DNA of 64,000 nt. Source: JBIYSM02 sp044759095 (GTDB lineage Bacteria > Bacillota > Bacilli > Brevibacillales > Brevibacillaceae). Below the pieces are notes generated by a model, which had not been told where the DNA came from, made no database searches, and was given only the letters and a program-made list of their open reading frames with translations. Every line of letters begins with the position of its first letter. Position 1 is the first letter of the stretch. The stretch covers positions 1 to 64,000 of the forward strand of contig NZ_JBIYSM020000005.1 in the NCBI RefSeq assembly GCF_044759095.2. The letters run 5' to 3'. Positions 25,593-34,625 of this stretch are shown here, piece by piece. The translations under genes and the position numbers were made by a program.

Positions 25593-25621
25593 TCAAAACC
25601 GAATGACACCGTTGATTACTT

Positions 25622-26755
25622 TTACGGTAAACGCACCCACTTTGACCAGGGATCCAGATGAGGTGGAGTAGCGCCAGCGTACTCGTTTGGCAACAGGCTC
25701 CAGTTGTCTGCCATCAAACTGTGGGGCCCGACCCCCATGGAACTGTGGTCAGTATCATAAAGATCGGGAAGTCCAAGTTCATGACCAAATTCGTGCGCGA
25801 TAATTCCGATCGTCGCCATGTGATCATCATTGTATTGGGAAGAGCCATGCAGTTCGCCAAATTGTGTATAACTGATATAACCTTGATTCCCTAAGCTTAC
25901 GTCATCCAAAACCATCTCTTTAATCCAGTATTGATGGCCCCACACACTGGGTGATTTGGCTCCATAGCTGGCCTCATATCCCGCAACGATTGTCATCAGG
26001 TGAAGTTCATCGGAAGTTACCTTTCGATCCTTGTTTTGATCAAATTTGCTGAGGTCGATGTATTTATTTGCGGCATAGAGGGCATCTGACACGATAACGC
26101 CATTCATATCGCTCGAATTTCCAGCGGTATTTGGGTGAGTGTACGGCAAAGTCACTTTTATGATCCCGTCATTCGCTGTACCGTAGTTTTCTTGAGCCGG
26201 TCGCAAGGTATAGGTTTCATTGGATACTTCTTCGTAATACTTTCGTACGCTTTTTCCGGTTGATCCAAAGGTCTGTTGATTCCATTGGGCGTCCGTATAT
26301 TTGATTTTCGTGTCGGCAAATTGTACCAGCAACACCAAAAGATTGGATCCAAGGTTGATGTATTGCGAATGTTTCATGTTGAACCTTGGGTCAATCGCTT
26401 TCGCTTTGATCCGGCTTTTGCTGGTTGGTTGTCTGGCTATTTTGGTTACATCGCGATTTGTAATCGTTTTCTGAGGCTTTTTATGAATCAGATATCTGGA
26501 GTTGCTCGCCTTTAGTTCGTCACCTCGGGTTATCGCGTAATACCAGAAGTGATCGTCTCCCTTTACAATTACTTCCCCTGTTTCGGCCGTTACCCAGTTG
26601 AACCATTCATCACCGTGCAGTGTCGCCGTGAAGGTCTCACCGCTGGGTTGTTGGTACTCCATTGGGTGAGGAGCGGCAGGTGCCGCAGAAACGATGCTGC
26701 TTGAAAAAAAGATGGATAATGCGGTAAAAAGTACATACATTAGGCCTTTCTTCAT
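25622..26755 (-). CDS. Secreted M6-family (immune inhibitor A-like) metalloprotease, C-terminally shortened
   Basis: 377 residues. Signal peptide (cleavage near SIVSAAPAA, residues 21-27), propeptide-like region, then the zinc site HEFGHELGLPD at 321-331 and the Met-turn region SLMADNWS. An EF-hand-like calcium loop, DQNKDRKVTSDEL, is at 239-251. Family members usually run on well past the DPWSK motif, but this one stops eight residues after DPWS. The next frame continues GAFTVKVINGVIRF before another stop, so the 3' end has probably frameshifted or been cut. The active site is complete. Confidence 0.88.
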   Translation of the reverse strand: MKKGLMYVLFTALSIFFSSSIVSAAPAAPHPMEYQQPSGETFTATLHGDEWFNWVTAETGEVIVKGDDHFWYYAITRGDELKASNSRYLIHKKPQKTITNRDVTKIARQPTSKSRIKAKAIDPRFNMKHSQYINLGSNLLVLLVQFADTKIKYTDAQWNQQTFGSTGKSVRKYYEEVSNETYTLRPAQENYGTANDGIIKVTLPYTHPNTAGNSSDMNGVIVSDALYAANKYIDLSKFDQNKDRKVTSDELHLMTIVAGYEASYGAKSPSVWGHQYWIKEMVLDDVSLGNQGYISYTQFGELHGSSQYNDDHMATIGIIAHEFGHELGLPDLYDTDHSSMGVGPHSLMADNWSLLPNEYAGATPPHLDPWSKWVRLP

Positions 26756-26949
26756 GTGACTTTACAACTCCCCATCATGTGAATAACGATGGGATTCAAG
26801 AAAATAGGGGGAATTTCCTTCCAAGTGAATCTATTTTCATCATTTTGTTGTCTATGGAATTGAAAGAATTCTATCTTTTGGCATATATTTCCCCAAAATC
26901 CTATTGCCGATATTCCTACTAGATCACTCATCTCTAGGAGGGAACGTGG

Positions 26950-28149
26950 ATGAAGAAATTCTTATCGAGCAGTCTTGTGATCGCATTGCTGGCGGTAACA
27001 CCGATCGCAGCGGTGCATGCTGAAAAGCCGGTGCAGGAAGAAGGAAAAGGGGGCGGGGGGAAGCCGGACAAACCGGGTAAGCCTGACAAGCCTGACAAGC
27101 CCGATAAACCGGAGAAACCGGAGAAACCAGACAAGCCAGACAAGCCAGATACGCCGGACGAGCCGGATGCGGAGGAGGAACCAACCCAGCCGGATGGCGA
27201 AACGGTTACAGATGAAACGGTAACCGAAGAAACTGCCGCCACGGAGACAACGACCTCTGCTGAAACCAAACAGCCTGGTAAGAAAGAGGCCGTAAAAAAA
27301 GCGGTAAAGACCAAAAAAGAACTGATCGAACTTCGCCAGCAGCTGAAACACGCGACGGAAGTCTCGGAAGAGCTGAAGGCAAAATATGAGGAGTTAGCTG
27401 CCTTGCTGCAGGAACAGTCTGAACTGCAGCAGGCTCTGGAAGTCCAATTGGAACTGCTCCAGCGCTTCTACAAACCGGGCGATACGGAACTGTTTGCCAA
27501 ACTGGGTGAACTGTACGAACAGACGGGAGAAGAGGGTTTAAAAACCTTCGTCGACGGAGAAGAAGTGGAAATGGATGTAACTCCGTTTATTGAAAAAGGT
27601 CGAGCGCTGGTTCCCGTGCGTGCGATCAGCGCGGCATTGAAGGCGGAAGTGAAATGGGATGCAGAGGCACGTACAGTGGATGTGGTGCGGGGCGAGACGA
27701 CGATCACACTGTATCTCGACAAAAATGAGGCTGTGGTCAACGGTACTACCGTCAAGCTGGAAACCGCCCCTGTGATCAAAAAGGGACGTATATTCCTGCC
27801 GCTTCGCTTTATTGGTGAGCAGTTGAAGGCCACAGTGAACTATCAGCCGGAAGGCGATATCATCATCATTGATGACAATACCTCCCAAACGGATGGGACT
27901 GCTCCGGAAACAACGGAGGAAACGACTGGGGATTCAACCACAACAGATACCGGTAACACTGTTGAGACCAACACCGGTGAGAACACGGATGAAACGACCG
28001 GAACAGGGGAAACGACCGGAACCGACACCAATGCAACAGGGGAGACAACCACTGGGGTAACAACGGATGAAACAACGACCGGTACTGCAGAAACCGAAAC
28101 AACGACCGGCACTGCAGAAACCGAAACAACGATTGTAAACGGGCAATAG
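26950..28149 (+). CDS. Secreted copper-amine-oxidase-N domain protein with Lys-Pro-Asp stalk
   Basis: 399 residues. Signal peptide ending near AAVHA (residue 25); residues about 37-75 are a low-complexity stalk of KPDKPDKP-type repeats, then Thr/Glu-rich sequence and a coiled-coil (about 115-165). Residues about 195-310 are two copies of the copper amine oxidase N-terminal-like fold (TPFIEKGRALVPVRAISAALKAEVKWD and APVIKKGRIFLPLRFIGEQLKATVNY). The tail is a Thr-Gly-Glu repeat ending TETTTGTAETETT. The name is historical; no oxidase activity is implied. Probably a wall-associated or secreted surface protein. SD TAGGAGGG. Confidence 0.9.
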   Translation: MKKFLSSSLVIALLAVTPIAAVHAEKPVQEEGKGGGGKPDKPGKPDKPDKPDKPEKPEKPDKPDKPDTPDEPDAEEEPTQPDGETVTDETVTEETAATETTTSAETKQPGKKEAVKKAVKTKKELIELRQQLKHATEVSEELKAKYEELAALLQEQSELQQALEVQLELLQRFYKPGDTELFAKLGELYEQTGEEGLKTFVDGEEVEMDVTPFIEKGRALVPVRAISAALKAEVKWDAEARTVDVVRGETTITLYLDKNEAVVNGTTVKLETAPVIKKGRIFLPLRFIGEQLKATVNYQPEGDIIIIDDNTSQTDGTAPETTEETTGDSTTTDTGNTVETNTGENTDETTGTGETTGTDTNATGETTTGVTTDETTTGTAETETTTGTAETETTIVNGQ

Positions 28150-28162
28150 AAGTAAAGAGAAA

Positions 28163-28195
28163 GGGGCCTGTCTTGAGACAGGTCCTATGTTTGTT
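28163..28195 (+). terminator. Hairpin after the copper-amine-oxidase-domain gene
   Basis: GGGCCTGTC (28164-28172) pairs with GACAGGTCC (28177-28185) around TTGA; the following T tract is weak. Confidence 0.55.
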
Positions 28196-28213
28196 GAGTA
28201 ACTGAAGCAGCAA

Positions 28214-28261
28214 GAAGAAGAGTGTTTCCAGGCGGAGCGAAGCATGGAAACATCCTTCTTC
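28214..28261. repeat. Hairpin containing the GTTTCCAGGCGGAGCGA repeat
   Basis: GAAGAAG-agt-GTTTCCA (28214-28230) pairs with TGGAAAC-atc-CTTCTTC (28245-28261). The left arm and loop share 17 bases with 63641-63657. It sits between two converging genes. Confidence 0.65.
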
Positions 28262-28715
28262 ATACTCCATCTTCTTCATGCAGCCTATCCTGCGCCTCTT
28301 TGTCCATCCCGCCATACCCCTCCACCGCATTCACGGCATTCACCGCGTCCTCAATCCCCCGATCCGGATTGGATAAAAACGCATCAATCTCCTGCTCACT
28401 CCACCGATCCACATGAATTTGCTTGAGGTCAAAGCCCCGATCTCCCTCTGAACTGTACTTTCTCAACACGCTTTTCGCCAGCTCACGCTTGATATCGGCC
28501 ATCTCCTGTACCATCTTGCCGTTCGCAGAGATCTTGAACAACCCGTTGCCGTTTGCCTTCAGGAGCTTGCTCGCCTCGATGAAATTGCTCATGTCGTATG
28601 TAATGACAGCTTCCTCGCCAATGTTGCGGTACTGGCTGTCGCCAAACACAATCGAGAGAAACTCCCCGACGTTGTCGCCCTGTATCCTGATATCCACTTC
28701 TGCCGGATTTGCCAT
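28260..28715 (-). CDS. Conserved hypothetical protein
   Basis: 151 residues from ATG 28715 (SD GAGGTG); an earlier GTG at 28742 lacks an SD. No signal peptide or membrane segment. N-terminal half is beta-rich (VDIRIQGDNVGEFLSIVFGDSQYRNIGEEAVITYDM), then helices; the C-terminal part is acidic (HVDRWSEQEIDAFLSNPDRGIEDAV). I do not recognise the family. It converges on the gene to its left and diverges from the SLAP operon. Confidence 0.7.
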   Translation of the reverse strand: MANPAEVDIRIQGDNVGEFLSIVFGDSQYRNIGEEAVITYDMSNFIEASKLLKANGNGLFKISANGKMVQEMADIKRELAKSVLRKYSSEGDRGFDLKQIHVDRWSEQEIDAFLSNPDRGIEDAVNAVNAVEGYGGMDKEAQDRLHEEDGV

Positions 28716-28822
28716 CGAATTCACCTCGGCGTTGGCCGCCACCCGGTCGTTTCTTTTTATATGGTGTCCAGTCAGATGGAATTTTATTGTTCAGGTGTAG
28801 CGACAATACCAAGTTTTCGATG

Positions 28823-28852
28823 TTGCAAAAGAGTCCCACTATGCTATAGTGG
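28823..28852 (+). promoter_or_regulatory. Promoter of the SLAP operon with overlapping inverted repeat
   Basis: -35 TTGCAA (28823-28828), 16-base spacer, -10 TATAGT (28845-28850). The palindrome CCACTAT-gct-ATAGTGG (28836-28852) covers the -10 and may be an operator. Confidence 0.6.
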
Positions 28853-28910
28853 AGGACGAAACCGAATCATCCGTTTTCTACATATATAAGAGGTAGTTGG
28901 GAGCGACGCT

Positions 28911-29858
28911 ATGTTATCCTTTTTGAAAAACTGGCTGGGAAAAACACCGACGTCAGAAGATGTGAAGGAACAGCTGAAAGAAGAATCGATCCTGGTGGCG
29001 GGAGAAGCATCAATGTCTGCCGCGAAGGAGCCCAAGCAGGAGCAGGCACCAACAGCGGAAGGTGTGGCGACAGCCCTTTCCCTACACCCATCCTGGGAAG
29101 CTAAACTGAGCTCGCAGGAACGCTACGCGCTGTCTTTTATGGCACAGGAGCTGCCGCCGCTTGCAGAAGGGAACCTTTCCATCGCGGGGATTTCGCTTAC
29201 GCCGCACGAAGAGGGCGTGGAAGTTACCGCCTTGTTGCGAAACGGAACGAATCGTCCCATTCGTTTGAATACAATGACGCTTCTTATCCTTTTTGGCGAT
29301 CAGCAGTTGTTCACCCGTCAATCGTTTGATCTGTCACAGATCGGGGAGATTCCGCCGTATTCCGCCCGCCCGTGGACATTTGTTTTCAATCGGGAGCACT
29401 TCTTGCAGGTGAACGTGCTTTTGACCAACTGGAAAGTCGCCTTTGAGCTCGCCCAGAAAAAGCTGGTCCTGCCGCAGCAGCTGGAGCTGGAAGAGTCGTG
29501 GATCAAGGCGCTCACCGACGAACAAAAAAATCATTTGATCGAACTGGCCAAACGGCTTCCGCCGCTGCAGCAGGGCGAGGTCAACATTCAGAGCGTCAGC
29601 ATCTCCAGAACGGAGGACGGACTGCGCGCGCTGCTGCTGATTCGCAACGGCTCCAACCAGTCTCTCAGCCTGGAACGCCTGCCGTTGGCGCTGTACGATG
29701 CGACCGGCGACAAGGTGGCCGAGGGTGTTTTTGAATTGGGCGGACTCACGGTAAACGCGAATACCAGCAAGCCGTGGCTGTTCATTTACCCGCAGGAAAG
29801 CATCATCAAGCAGGAGCCTGATTTTACCCGATGGAAGGTTTCGGTGCCGCAGGCCTAA
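28911..29858 (+). CDS. SLAP-domain protein 1 (accessory Sec / S-layer assembly type)
   Basis: 315 residues, cytoplasmic-looking (no signal peptide). Begins MLSFLKNWLGKTPTSEDVKEQL, then two SLAP domains, roughly residues 60-170 (LLRNGTNRPIRLNTMTLLILFGD, QIGEIPPYSARPW) and 200-315 (LLIRNGSNQSLSLERLPLALYD, ANTSKPWLFIYP). SLAP proteins such as SlaP of Bacillus anthracis work with SecA2 in export of S-layer proteins. First of three tandem paralogues. Confidence 0.85.
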   Translation: MLSFLKNWLGKTPTSEDVKEQLKEESILVAGEASMSAAKEPKQEQAPTAEGVATALSLHPSWEAKLSSQERYALSFMAQELPPLAEGNLSIAGISLTPHEEGVEVTALLRNGTNRPIRLNTMTLLILFGDQQLFTRQSFDLSQIGEIPPYSARPWTFVFNREHFLQVNVLLTNWKVAFELAQKKLVLPQQLELEESWIKALTDEQKNHLIELAKRLPPLQQGEVNIQSVSISRTEDGLRALLLIRNGSNQSLSLERLPLALYDATGDKVAEGVFELGGLTVNANTSKPWLFIYPQESIIKQEPDFTRWKVSVPQA

Positions 29859-29946
29859 GGGGCAGGATGATTTGCCCCGAAAATGAAAAAGCCTTATGAT
29901 AGATAGCAGGTTTTTCGTTCGCGCCCGGTACAGAGAGGAGGATATT

Positions 29947-30900
29947 ATGTTTTCGTTCATTAAAAATTGGATGAATAAAGAAAATTCCATGGAAGAAATA
30001 AAGAAGGACCTCCAGGAAGGATCCACCGTCGATGCCGATGAATGGAACGACAGCGGTGCGGAGGTGACTCCTGTTCATCAGAGAGCCGTACGGCCACTGG
30101 TGCAAACAGAGTTGTCCCTGCACCCTGTATGGGAGCAGCAGCTGGATGCAGAGAAGAAGTACACGCTTCGCTTCCTGCAGGCAGAATTGCCGGAGATGGT
30201 GGAAGGTACGCTGGGTGTTACCGGCTTCAGCTTGATGCCGCAGGAGGGCGGGGTCAACGTGGCGATGTTTTTCCGGAATGCCTCGTCTCATACGGCCCGG
30301 TTTAAAAACGTCACCCTGACGATTCTTCTGGATGACAAGCCGTTTGCCCGCCAGCGTTTTGACTTGAGCGATCTGGGGGCGATCCCGCCGCACAGCAGCC
30401 GTCCCTGGGAGGTGTTTTTCCCGGCGGAGAGTTTCCTGCATGACAACTTTGCCTTTACCCGCTGGAAGGTAACTTTGAACTTCGGGAAGCGTGAGCATGT
30501 GTGGCCCAAACACCTGGATTTGGATCCGGAGATGGAAGCCCGCATGACGGACCGCCAAAAGGAGCGCCTGGAGGTCATCGTTAGAACGCTGCCGTCGATG
30601 AAGCCGGATTCGGTGGAGATCACCGGCTTTGACATCGGAGTGACGGAAGACGGCAAGCTGGTAGCCGGCTTGTTGTTCCGAAACGCATTGCGGGAACGGT
30701 ATTCCCCTCAAAAACTGCGCATCAAGATTACCGATGCCGTCGGCGATCTCGTGGCTTCGGGATCGATTGACGCAAGCAAGGTACAGGTGCGTCCGGGAAC
30801 AGCCCGCCCGTGGTTGGTTGTGTTCCCCGCAAGTTCCGTGAAAAAACCAAACGCCGATCTCAGCAGATGGTACCTGGAAGTGAAGGAGGCTAATGAATGA
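29947..30900 (+). CDS. SLAP-domain protein 2
   Basis: 317 residues from ATG 29947 (SD GAGAGGAGG). Begins MFSFIKNWMNKENSMEEIKKDL, the same N-terminal pattern as its neighbour, followed by two SLAP domains (FFRNASSHTARFKNVTLTILLDD, LGAIPPHSSRPWEVFFPAESF; LFRNALRERYSPQKLRIKITD, RPGTARPWLVVFPASS). A GC hairpin (29860-29877) without T tract separates it from protein 1. Its stop overlaps the start of protein 3 (ATGA), so those two are coupled. Confidence 0.85.
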   Translation: MFSFIKNWMNKENSMEEIKKDLQEGSTVDADEWNDSGAEVTPVHQRAVRPLVQTELSLHPVWEQQLDAEKKYTLRFLQAELPEMVEGTLGVTGFSLMPQEGGVNVAMFFRNASSHTARFKNVTLTILLDDKPFARQRFDLSDLGAIPPHSSRPWEVFFPAESFLHDNFAFTRWKVTLNFGKREHVWPKHLDLDPEMEARMTDRQKERLEVIVRTLPSMKPDSVEITGFDIGVTEDGKLVAGLLFRNALRERYSPQKLRIKITDAVGDLVASGSIDASKVQVRPGTARPWLVVFPASSVKKPNADLSRWYLEVKEANE

Positions 30901-31883
30901 GCTGGTTGCTGGAAAACTGGTTTGGCTCCAAGGAAAGCCTGGAGCAAGTGAGAGAAGATATTCAGGAACATCTTCATAAAGAAACATATCTGGGGGTGTC
31001 CGGGATCGAAAATCCGGAGCAGTCCTCCAACCGATTGGAAGCCAAGGAACTGTTCCTGACCCTGCACGGTCCCTGGGGCACCAATCTGGACGAGATGGAG
31101 TCCGAGCTGCTCCAGTACGTTCACGATGAACTGCCGCCTGTGGTGCGCGACGAAGTGGGAATCATTCCGTTCTTTGCCAATCCAACGATGCAGGGCTATC
31201 TGGTCCTGGCCTTCATCCGCAATGCGACCAACCGCTCCGTTCTAATCAACCGCCTGCCGCTTGCCCTGGTTACTCCAGAGGGCGAGGTAGTGGCGCGAAA
31301 AACATTTGACCTGATGACGTTTGGCCCGATCGGCGACATGGCAAGCCGTCCTTGCGACTTCCTGTTCCGTTGGGAAGAGTTTCTCCAAGTGCCGGAGCAG
31401 GAAGTGCCGCTCACCCTCATCTACGAGGCGCCCAAGCAATCGCCCGTCATCCCCGAGGAATACAAACAGACAGATGGTTTAACCGCGGATGAACTGGCCA
31501 AATACAAGCAGCTTGTCGGAGAGAATCCTGAAGTGGTGCAGGGAGAGGTAGACCTGAAGGTAGTGGACATCGTCAACGCCGAGCATGGCGGCTTGAAAGT
31601 CGTTGTTCTTTTCCGCAACGGGCTGTCAAAACGCCTGGAGTTTACGGAAGTGCCGATCTTTGTCCGCACGAAACAGGGGGAAGAAGTGGCGCGTGTCCAA
31701 TACGGGCTGAAGAATATGAAGGTGGAGGCGGAAAGCAGCAGATTGTGGGGCTTTTACATTCCGGCAGATTCGTTGAAAAAGCCTGGCATTGAAGCGGCAG
31801 AGTGCATCGCCCACATCCCTTCGGCTAAACGGGAACACAAACAGGTTCCGGTGTCCATCGAAACAAAAGGCCTGATTCAGTAA
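30897..31883 (+). CDS. SLAP-domain protein 3, divergent
   Basis: 328 residues. Begins MSWLLENWFGSKESLEQVREDI. The SLAP domains are weaker than in 1 and 2 but present (AFIRNATNRSVLINRLPLALVT, GPIGDMASRPCDFLFRWEEF; VLFRNGLSKRLEFTEVPIFVRTK, VEAESSRLWGFYIPADS). The divergence suggests a different partner from proteins 1 and 2. A terminator follows. Confidence 0.8.
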   Translation: MSWLLENWFGSKESLEQVREDIQEHLHKETYLGVSGIENPEQSSNRLEAKELFLTLHGPWGTNLDEMESELLQYVHDELPPVVRDEVGIIPFFANPTMQGYLVLAFIRNATNRSVLINRLPLALVTPEGEVVARKTFDLMTFGPIGDMASRPCDFLFRWEEFLQVPEQEVPLTLIYEAPKQSPVIPEEYKQTDGLTADELAKYKQLVGENPEVVQGEVDLKVVDIVNAEHGGLKVVVLFRNGLSKRLEFTEVPIFVRTKQGEEVARVQYGLKNMKVEAESSRLWGFYIPADSLKKPGIEAAECIAHIPSAKREHKQVPVSIETKGLIQ

Positions 31884-31894
31884 CGAATGGGGTG

Positions 31895-31928
31895 CCCTTA
31901 TCGTCAAACAGACGGTAGGGGTTTTTTT
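31895..31928 (+). terminator. Terminator of the SLAP operon
   Basis: CCCTTATCGTC (31895-31905) pairs with GACGGTAGGGG (31911-31921), followed by seven T. Confidence 0.88.
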
Positions 31929-32035
31929 CTATTCGGAACATTGTATTTGGTGGCGTCATTCAGATATGCTAAACTAGTAGGACATCTTACCGGGATTCCT
32001 TTTTCTGCATGCTGTGGGAGAAAGGAGGAAGGGCA

Positions 32036-34603
32036 GTGGAAGTTATGAAGGCAGCAAAATATCTATCAGGCATGCTATCCGTTACGGTGGCGTTTCTGTT
32101 GCTGGCGGGCCAAGGCGCGCTTGCGGCCTCCACCACGAATGACAGATACATCGGGAACCAGACCCATCTGCGGCAGATCAAAGCGGACAAGGCTTGGAGT
32201 ATGGTGAACAGCAACTCTTCCACGGTTATTGCCGTCTTGGATACAGGGGTGGATTTGGACCATCCCGATTTGAAAGGCAACCTGCTGCCGGGTGTGAACC
32301 TCGTGCATCCGGGAAGGCCGCCGGAGGACGACAACGGTCACGGAACGGAAGTGGCGGGCATTTTGGCGGCAAAAGGGAACAATGGGATTGGCGTTTCCGG
32401 GGTGCTGTGGAATGCGAGAATCCTGCCAATCAAGGTATTGGACGAAGACGCGATCGCGGACGTAGATACCGTAGCGAGAGGGATTCATGTCGCTCTGGAC
32501 AGGGGGGCCAAAGTCATCCTCATGTCTGTCAGCAGCCTGTCCTATACCAGGTCGCTGGAGGAAGCCGTGCGGCGGGCAGAGGCGAGCGGGGCGGTCTTGA
32601 TTGCCGCCTCGGGGAACGAAGGGAACCGTGTTGCCTATCCGGCTGCTTACCCGACGGTCATTGCCGTGGGAGCTGTTGGGCCGAACAACGAGCCGCTGTA
32701 TCAGTCCAATTTCGGGCCGGAACTGAACCTGGTGGCACCGGGCCGCAGCATTTACACGACCAAGATGGGCGGAAGATACGGTGCCATGTCCGGGACTTCG
32801 GCAGCCGCGCCTCAGGTAGCGGGTGCAGCCGCGCTCATGCTGGCGCGCAATCCGCGCATGACTCCTCTGGAGGTTCGGCAGCTGCTGTATCAGACGGCCA
32901 ACGATCTGGGACAACCGGGATGGGATCGAAAAACCGGATATGGAATACTGGACGTGAGCCGCGCTGTACGCACCCATCCCTCGATTGATTTCCATGAACC
33001 CAACAACAGCGTGGCCTCGGCAAAGCCGTTTCCGATCGAGTCCCAGCTTCGGGCGCAGTTGACACCGTCCGATACGATCGACTGGTACTACATGGACATC
33101 CCGTACGACGGAAAAGTCACGTTTACCGCTTCGATTACGTCCCGCTTGGGCTCTCCCATGGCCGCTACGTTTTATCCCGAAAACCGCTCGCCGGTTACCT
33201 ATTACATCGGGAACGGAGACAATTTGACCATCCCGGTCAAGACAGGACGCATGGAGATCAAGCTGGAGCGGAGCGGGGGAGTCGCCTCGTTCACGTATCT
33301 GTTGACCAGCAAATTCACCATCAACCCGGACCGCTATGAGCGAAACAATGACATGCAGACGGCGAGACCGCTGGTCGGCAATCAGATCAACGTGACGGGC
33401 AACTTTCATGAAGCGGGGGACGAGGACTGGTTCTCCTACTACGTACGGGAGCAGGGAAGGCTCAACGTATCCGTGACGGCCGATACCAAGCGCATTGATC
33501 TGAAACTGCAAATGGGCAAGCAAACAGGAAACCAGTTAAGCTGGGATCAGCCGTACGATGACGGCACCCGCAACGACCCGACGGAGCGGGCGGTCAAAGA
33601 GGTAACCCCCGGCAAGTACTATATACGTCTGACCGAATATTATCGGAACGCCGTGAACGCAGAGTACCAGCTGAACGTCAGTTATACGCCGGTGCGCAAG
33701 GACACAAATGAACCGAACGACAACTATCGTCAGGCTTCCCGCCTTGCGAGCGGTTACCTGATGACCGGAACGCTCCCGTCGAGAAGCGATTACGACTGGT
33801 TCCAATTTGATGTCGATTCGGAATCGTATGTCAGCGTTCGCGCTCCCTTTGTTCCGGTGGCTTCCGGGGTCAACATCGCCTTGTACGGGGGAGGCACCTT
33901 CAACTATGCGCTTGCCTCCGAAAACGAAGTGGCAGAGCTGTCCGATCAGGGAAAAGGGATTTTCGGTCTGCGGTTGCGTCCGGGCAGGTATTATATCCGC
34001 TTGAACAGCATCGTGCCGTTCAAATACGATGCGTATCGACTTACGCTTTCCAAGGAGCGGCTCATTGACGGCTACCGTGACATTGCCTACCATTGGGCTC
34101 GCTCTGACATTGCCCGCCTGAGCCAGAAGAGCGTGGTGAAAGGTTTTCCGGACGCAACCTTCAAGCCGAACCAGCCCGTTACCCGGGCGCAATTTGCCAC
34201 CATGCTGATCCAGGCCATGCGCGCCAAAGGTATTTCCATTCAGGCGTACACGGGGAAAAATCCGTTTTACGATCTCTCCCGATCGCATTGGGCGTACAAC
34301 GAAGTCGCGCAGGCGTACCGCTTGGGCATCCTGCAGGGTTACCCCAACAAGACGATCAAGCCGAACCAGGCGATCACTCGGGCGGAAATGGCCCTGATGG
34401 TGGCTCGCGCACAAAACGCGCTGCTGTATAAACGAAGCACTTCCTCGTATCGCGACGTACCTGTCACCCACTGGGCATCCCCGGCGATCGAAGCCCTCAC
34501 CTCGCGCCGCTGGTTGAACGGGTATGGCAGCACGTTCCGCCCGCAAGGCTACGCGACCCGCGCCGAAGTGGTCGTCTTGCTGGCAAAGGCCTATAAATTG
34601 TAG
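32036..34603 (+). CDS. Subtilisin-like (S8) serine protease with C-terminal SLH domains
   Basis: 855 residues from GTG 32036, which lies 7 bases after GGAGG; ATG 32045 is the alternative. Signal peptide (LSVTVAFLLLAGQGALAAS), S8 domain with Asp in VIAVLDTGVDLDHPD, His in DDNGHGTEVAG and Ser in MSGTSAAAPQVAG. Two to three pre-peptidase-type beta domains follow (repeats of ERNNDMQTARPL / EPNDNYRQASRL ... DWF/DWFQF). Three SLH motifs at the end (DIAYHWARSDIARLSQKSVVKGFPDATFKPNQPVTRAQF; SRSHWAYNEVAQAY...; VTHWASPAIEALTSRRWLNGYGSTFRP) anchor it to pyruvylated wall polymer. It probably trims surface proteins or degrades external protein. Confidence 0.95.
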   Translation: MEVMKAAKYLSGMLSVTVAFLLLAGQGALAASTTNDRYIGNQTHLRQIKADKAWSMVNSNSSTVIAVLDTGVDLDHPDLKGNLLPGVNLVHPGRPPEDDNGHGTEVAGILAAKGNNGIGVSGVLWNARILPIKVLDEDAIADVDTVARGIHVALDRGAKVILMSVSSLSYTRSLEEAVRRAEASGAVLIAASGNEGNRVAYPAAYPTVIAVGAVGPNNEPLYQSNFGPELNLVAPGRSIYTTKMGGRYGAMSGTSAAAPQVAGAAALMLARNPRMTPLEVRQLLYQTANDLGQPGWDRKTGYGILDVSRAVRTHPSIDFHEPNNSVASAKPFPIESQLRAQLTPSDTIDWYYMDIPYDGKVTFTASITSRLGSPMAATFYPENRSPVTYYIGNGDNLTIPVKTGRMEIKLERSGGVASFTYLLTSKFTINPDRYERNNDMQTARPLVGNQINVTGNFHEAGDEDWFSYYVREQGRLNVSVTADTKRIDLKLQMGKQTGNQLSWDQPYDDGTRNDPTERAVKEVTPGKYYIRLTEYYRNAVNAEYQLNVSYTPVRKDTNEPNDNYRQASRLASGYLMTGTLPSRSDYDWFQFDVDSESYVSVRAPFVPVASGVNIALYGGGTFNYALASENEVAELSDQGKGIFGLRLRPGRYYIRLNSIVPFKYDAYRLTLSKERLIDGYRDIAYHWARSDIARLSQKSVVKGFPDATFKPNQPVTRAQFATMLIQAMRAKGISIQAYTGKNPFYDLSRSHWAYNEVAQAYRLGILQGYPNKTIKPNQAITRAEMALMVARAQNALLYKRSTSSYRDVPVTHWASPAIEALTSRRWLNGYGSTFRPQGYATRAEVVVLLAKAYKL

Positions 34604-34625
34604 GAGTGAAGGAGGACAACCAGTG

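Noticed and set aside
27040..27180. Tandem repeats in the copper-amine-oxidase-domain gene as a possible CRISPR-like array
   Set aside because: Unit is a short coding repeat (Lys-Pro-Asp), in frame, with no spacers.
27866..28330. Minus-strand frame over the Thr-rich tail of the same gene
   Set aside because: Product of repetitive coding DNA read backwards; no SD and low-complexity Leu/Phe sequence.
32075..33523. 482-codon minus-strand frame inside the subtilase gene
   Set aside because: Shadow of the S8 protease; no SD and no recognisable protein.
34458..34470. TACCTGTCACC inside the subtilase gene
   Set aside because: Resembles the dispersed repeat core but lies within a conserved SLH codon stretch and lacks the flanking bases.
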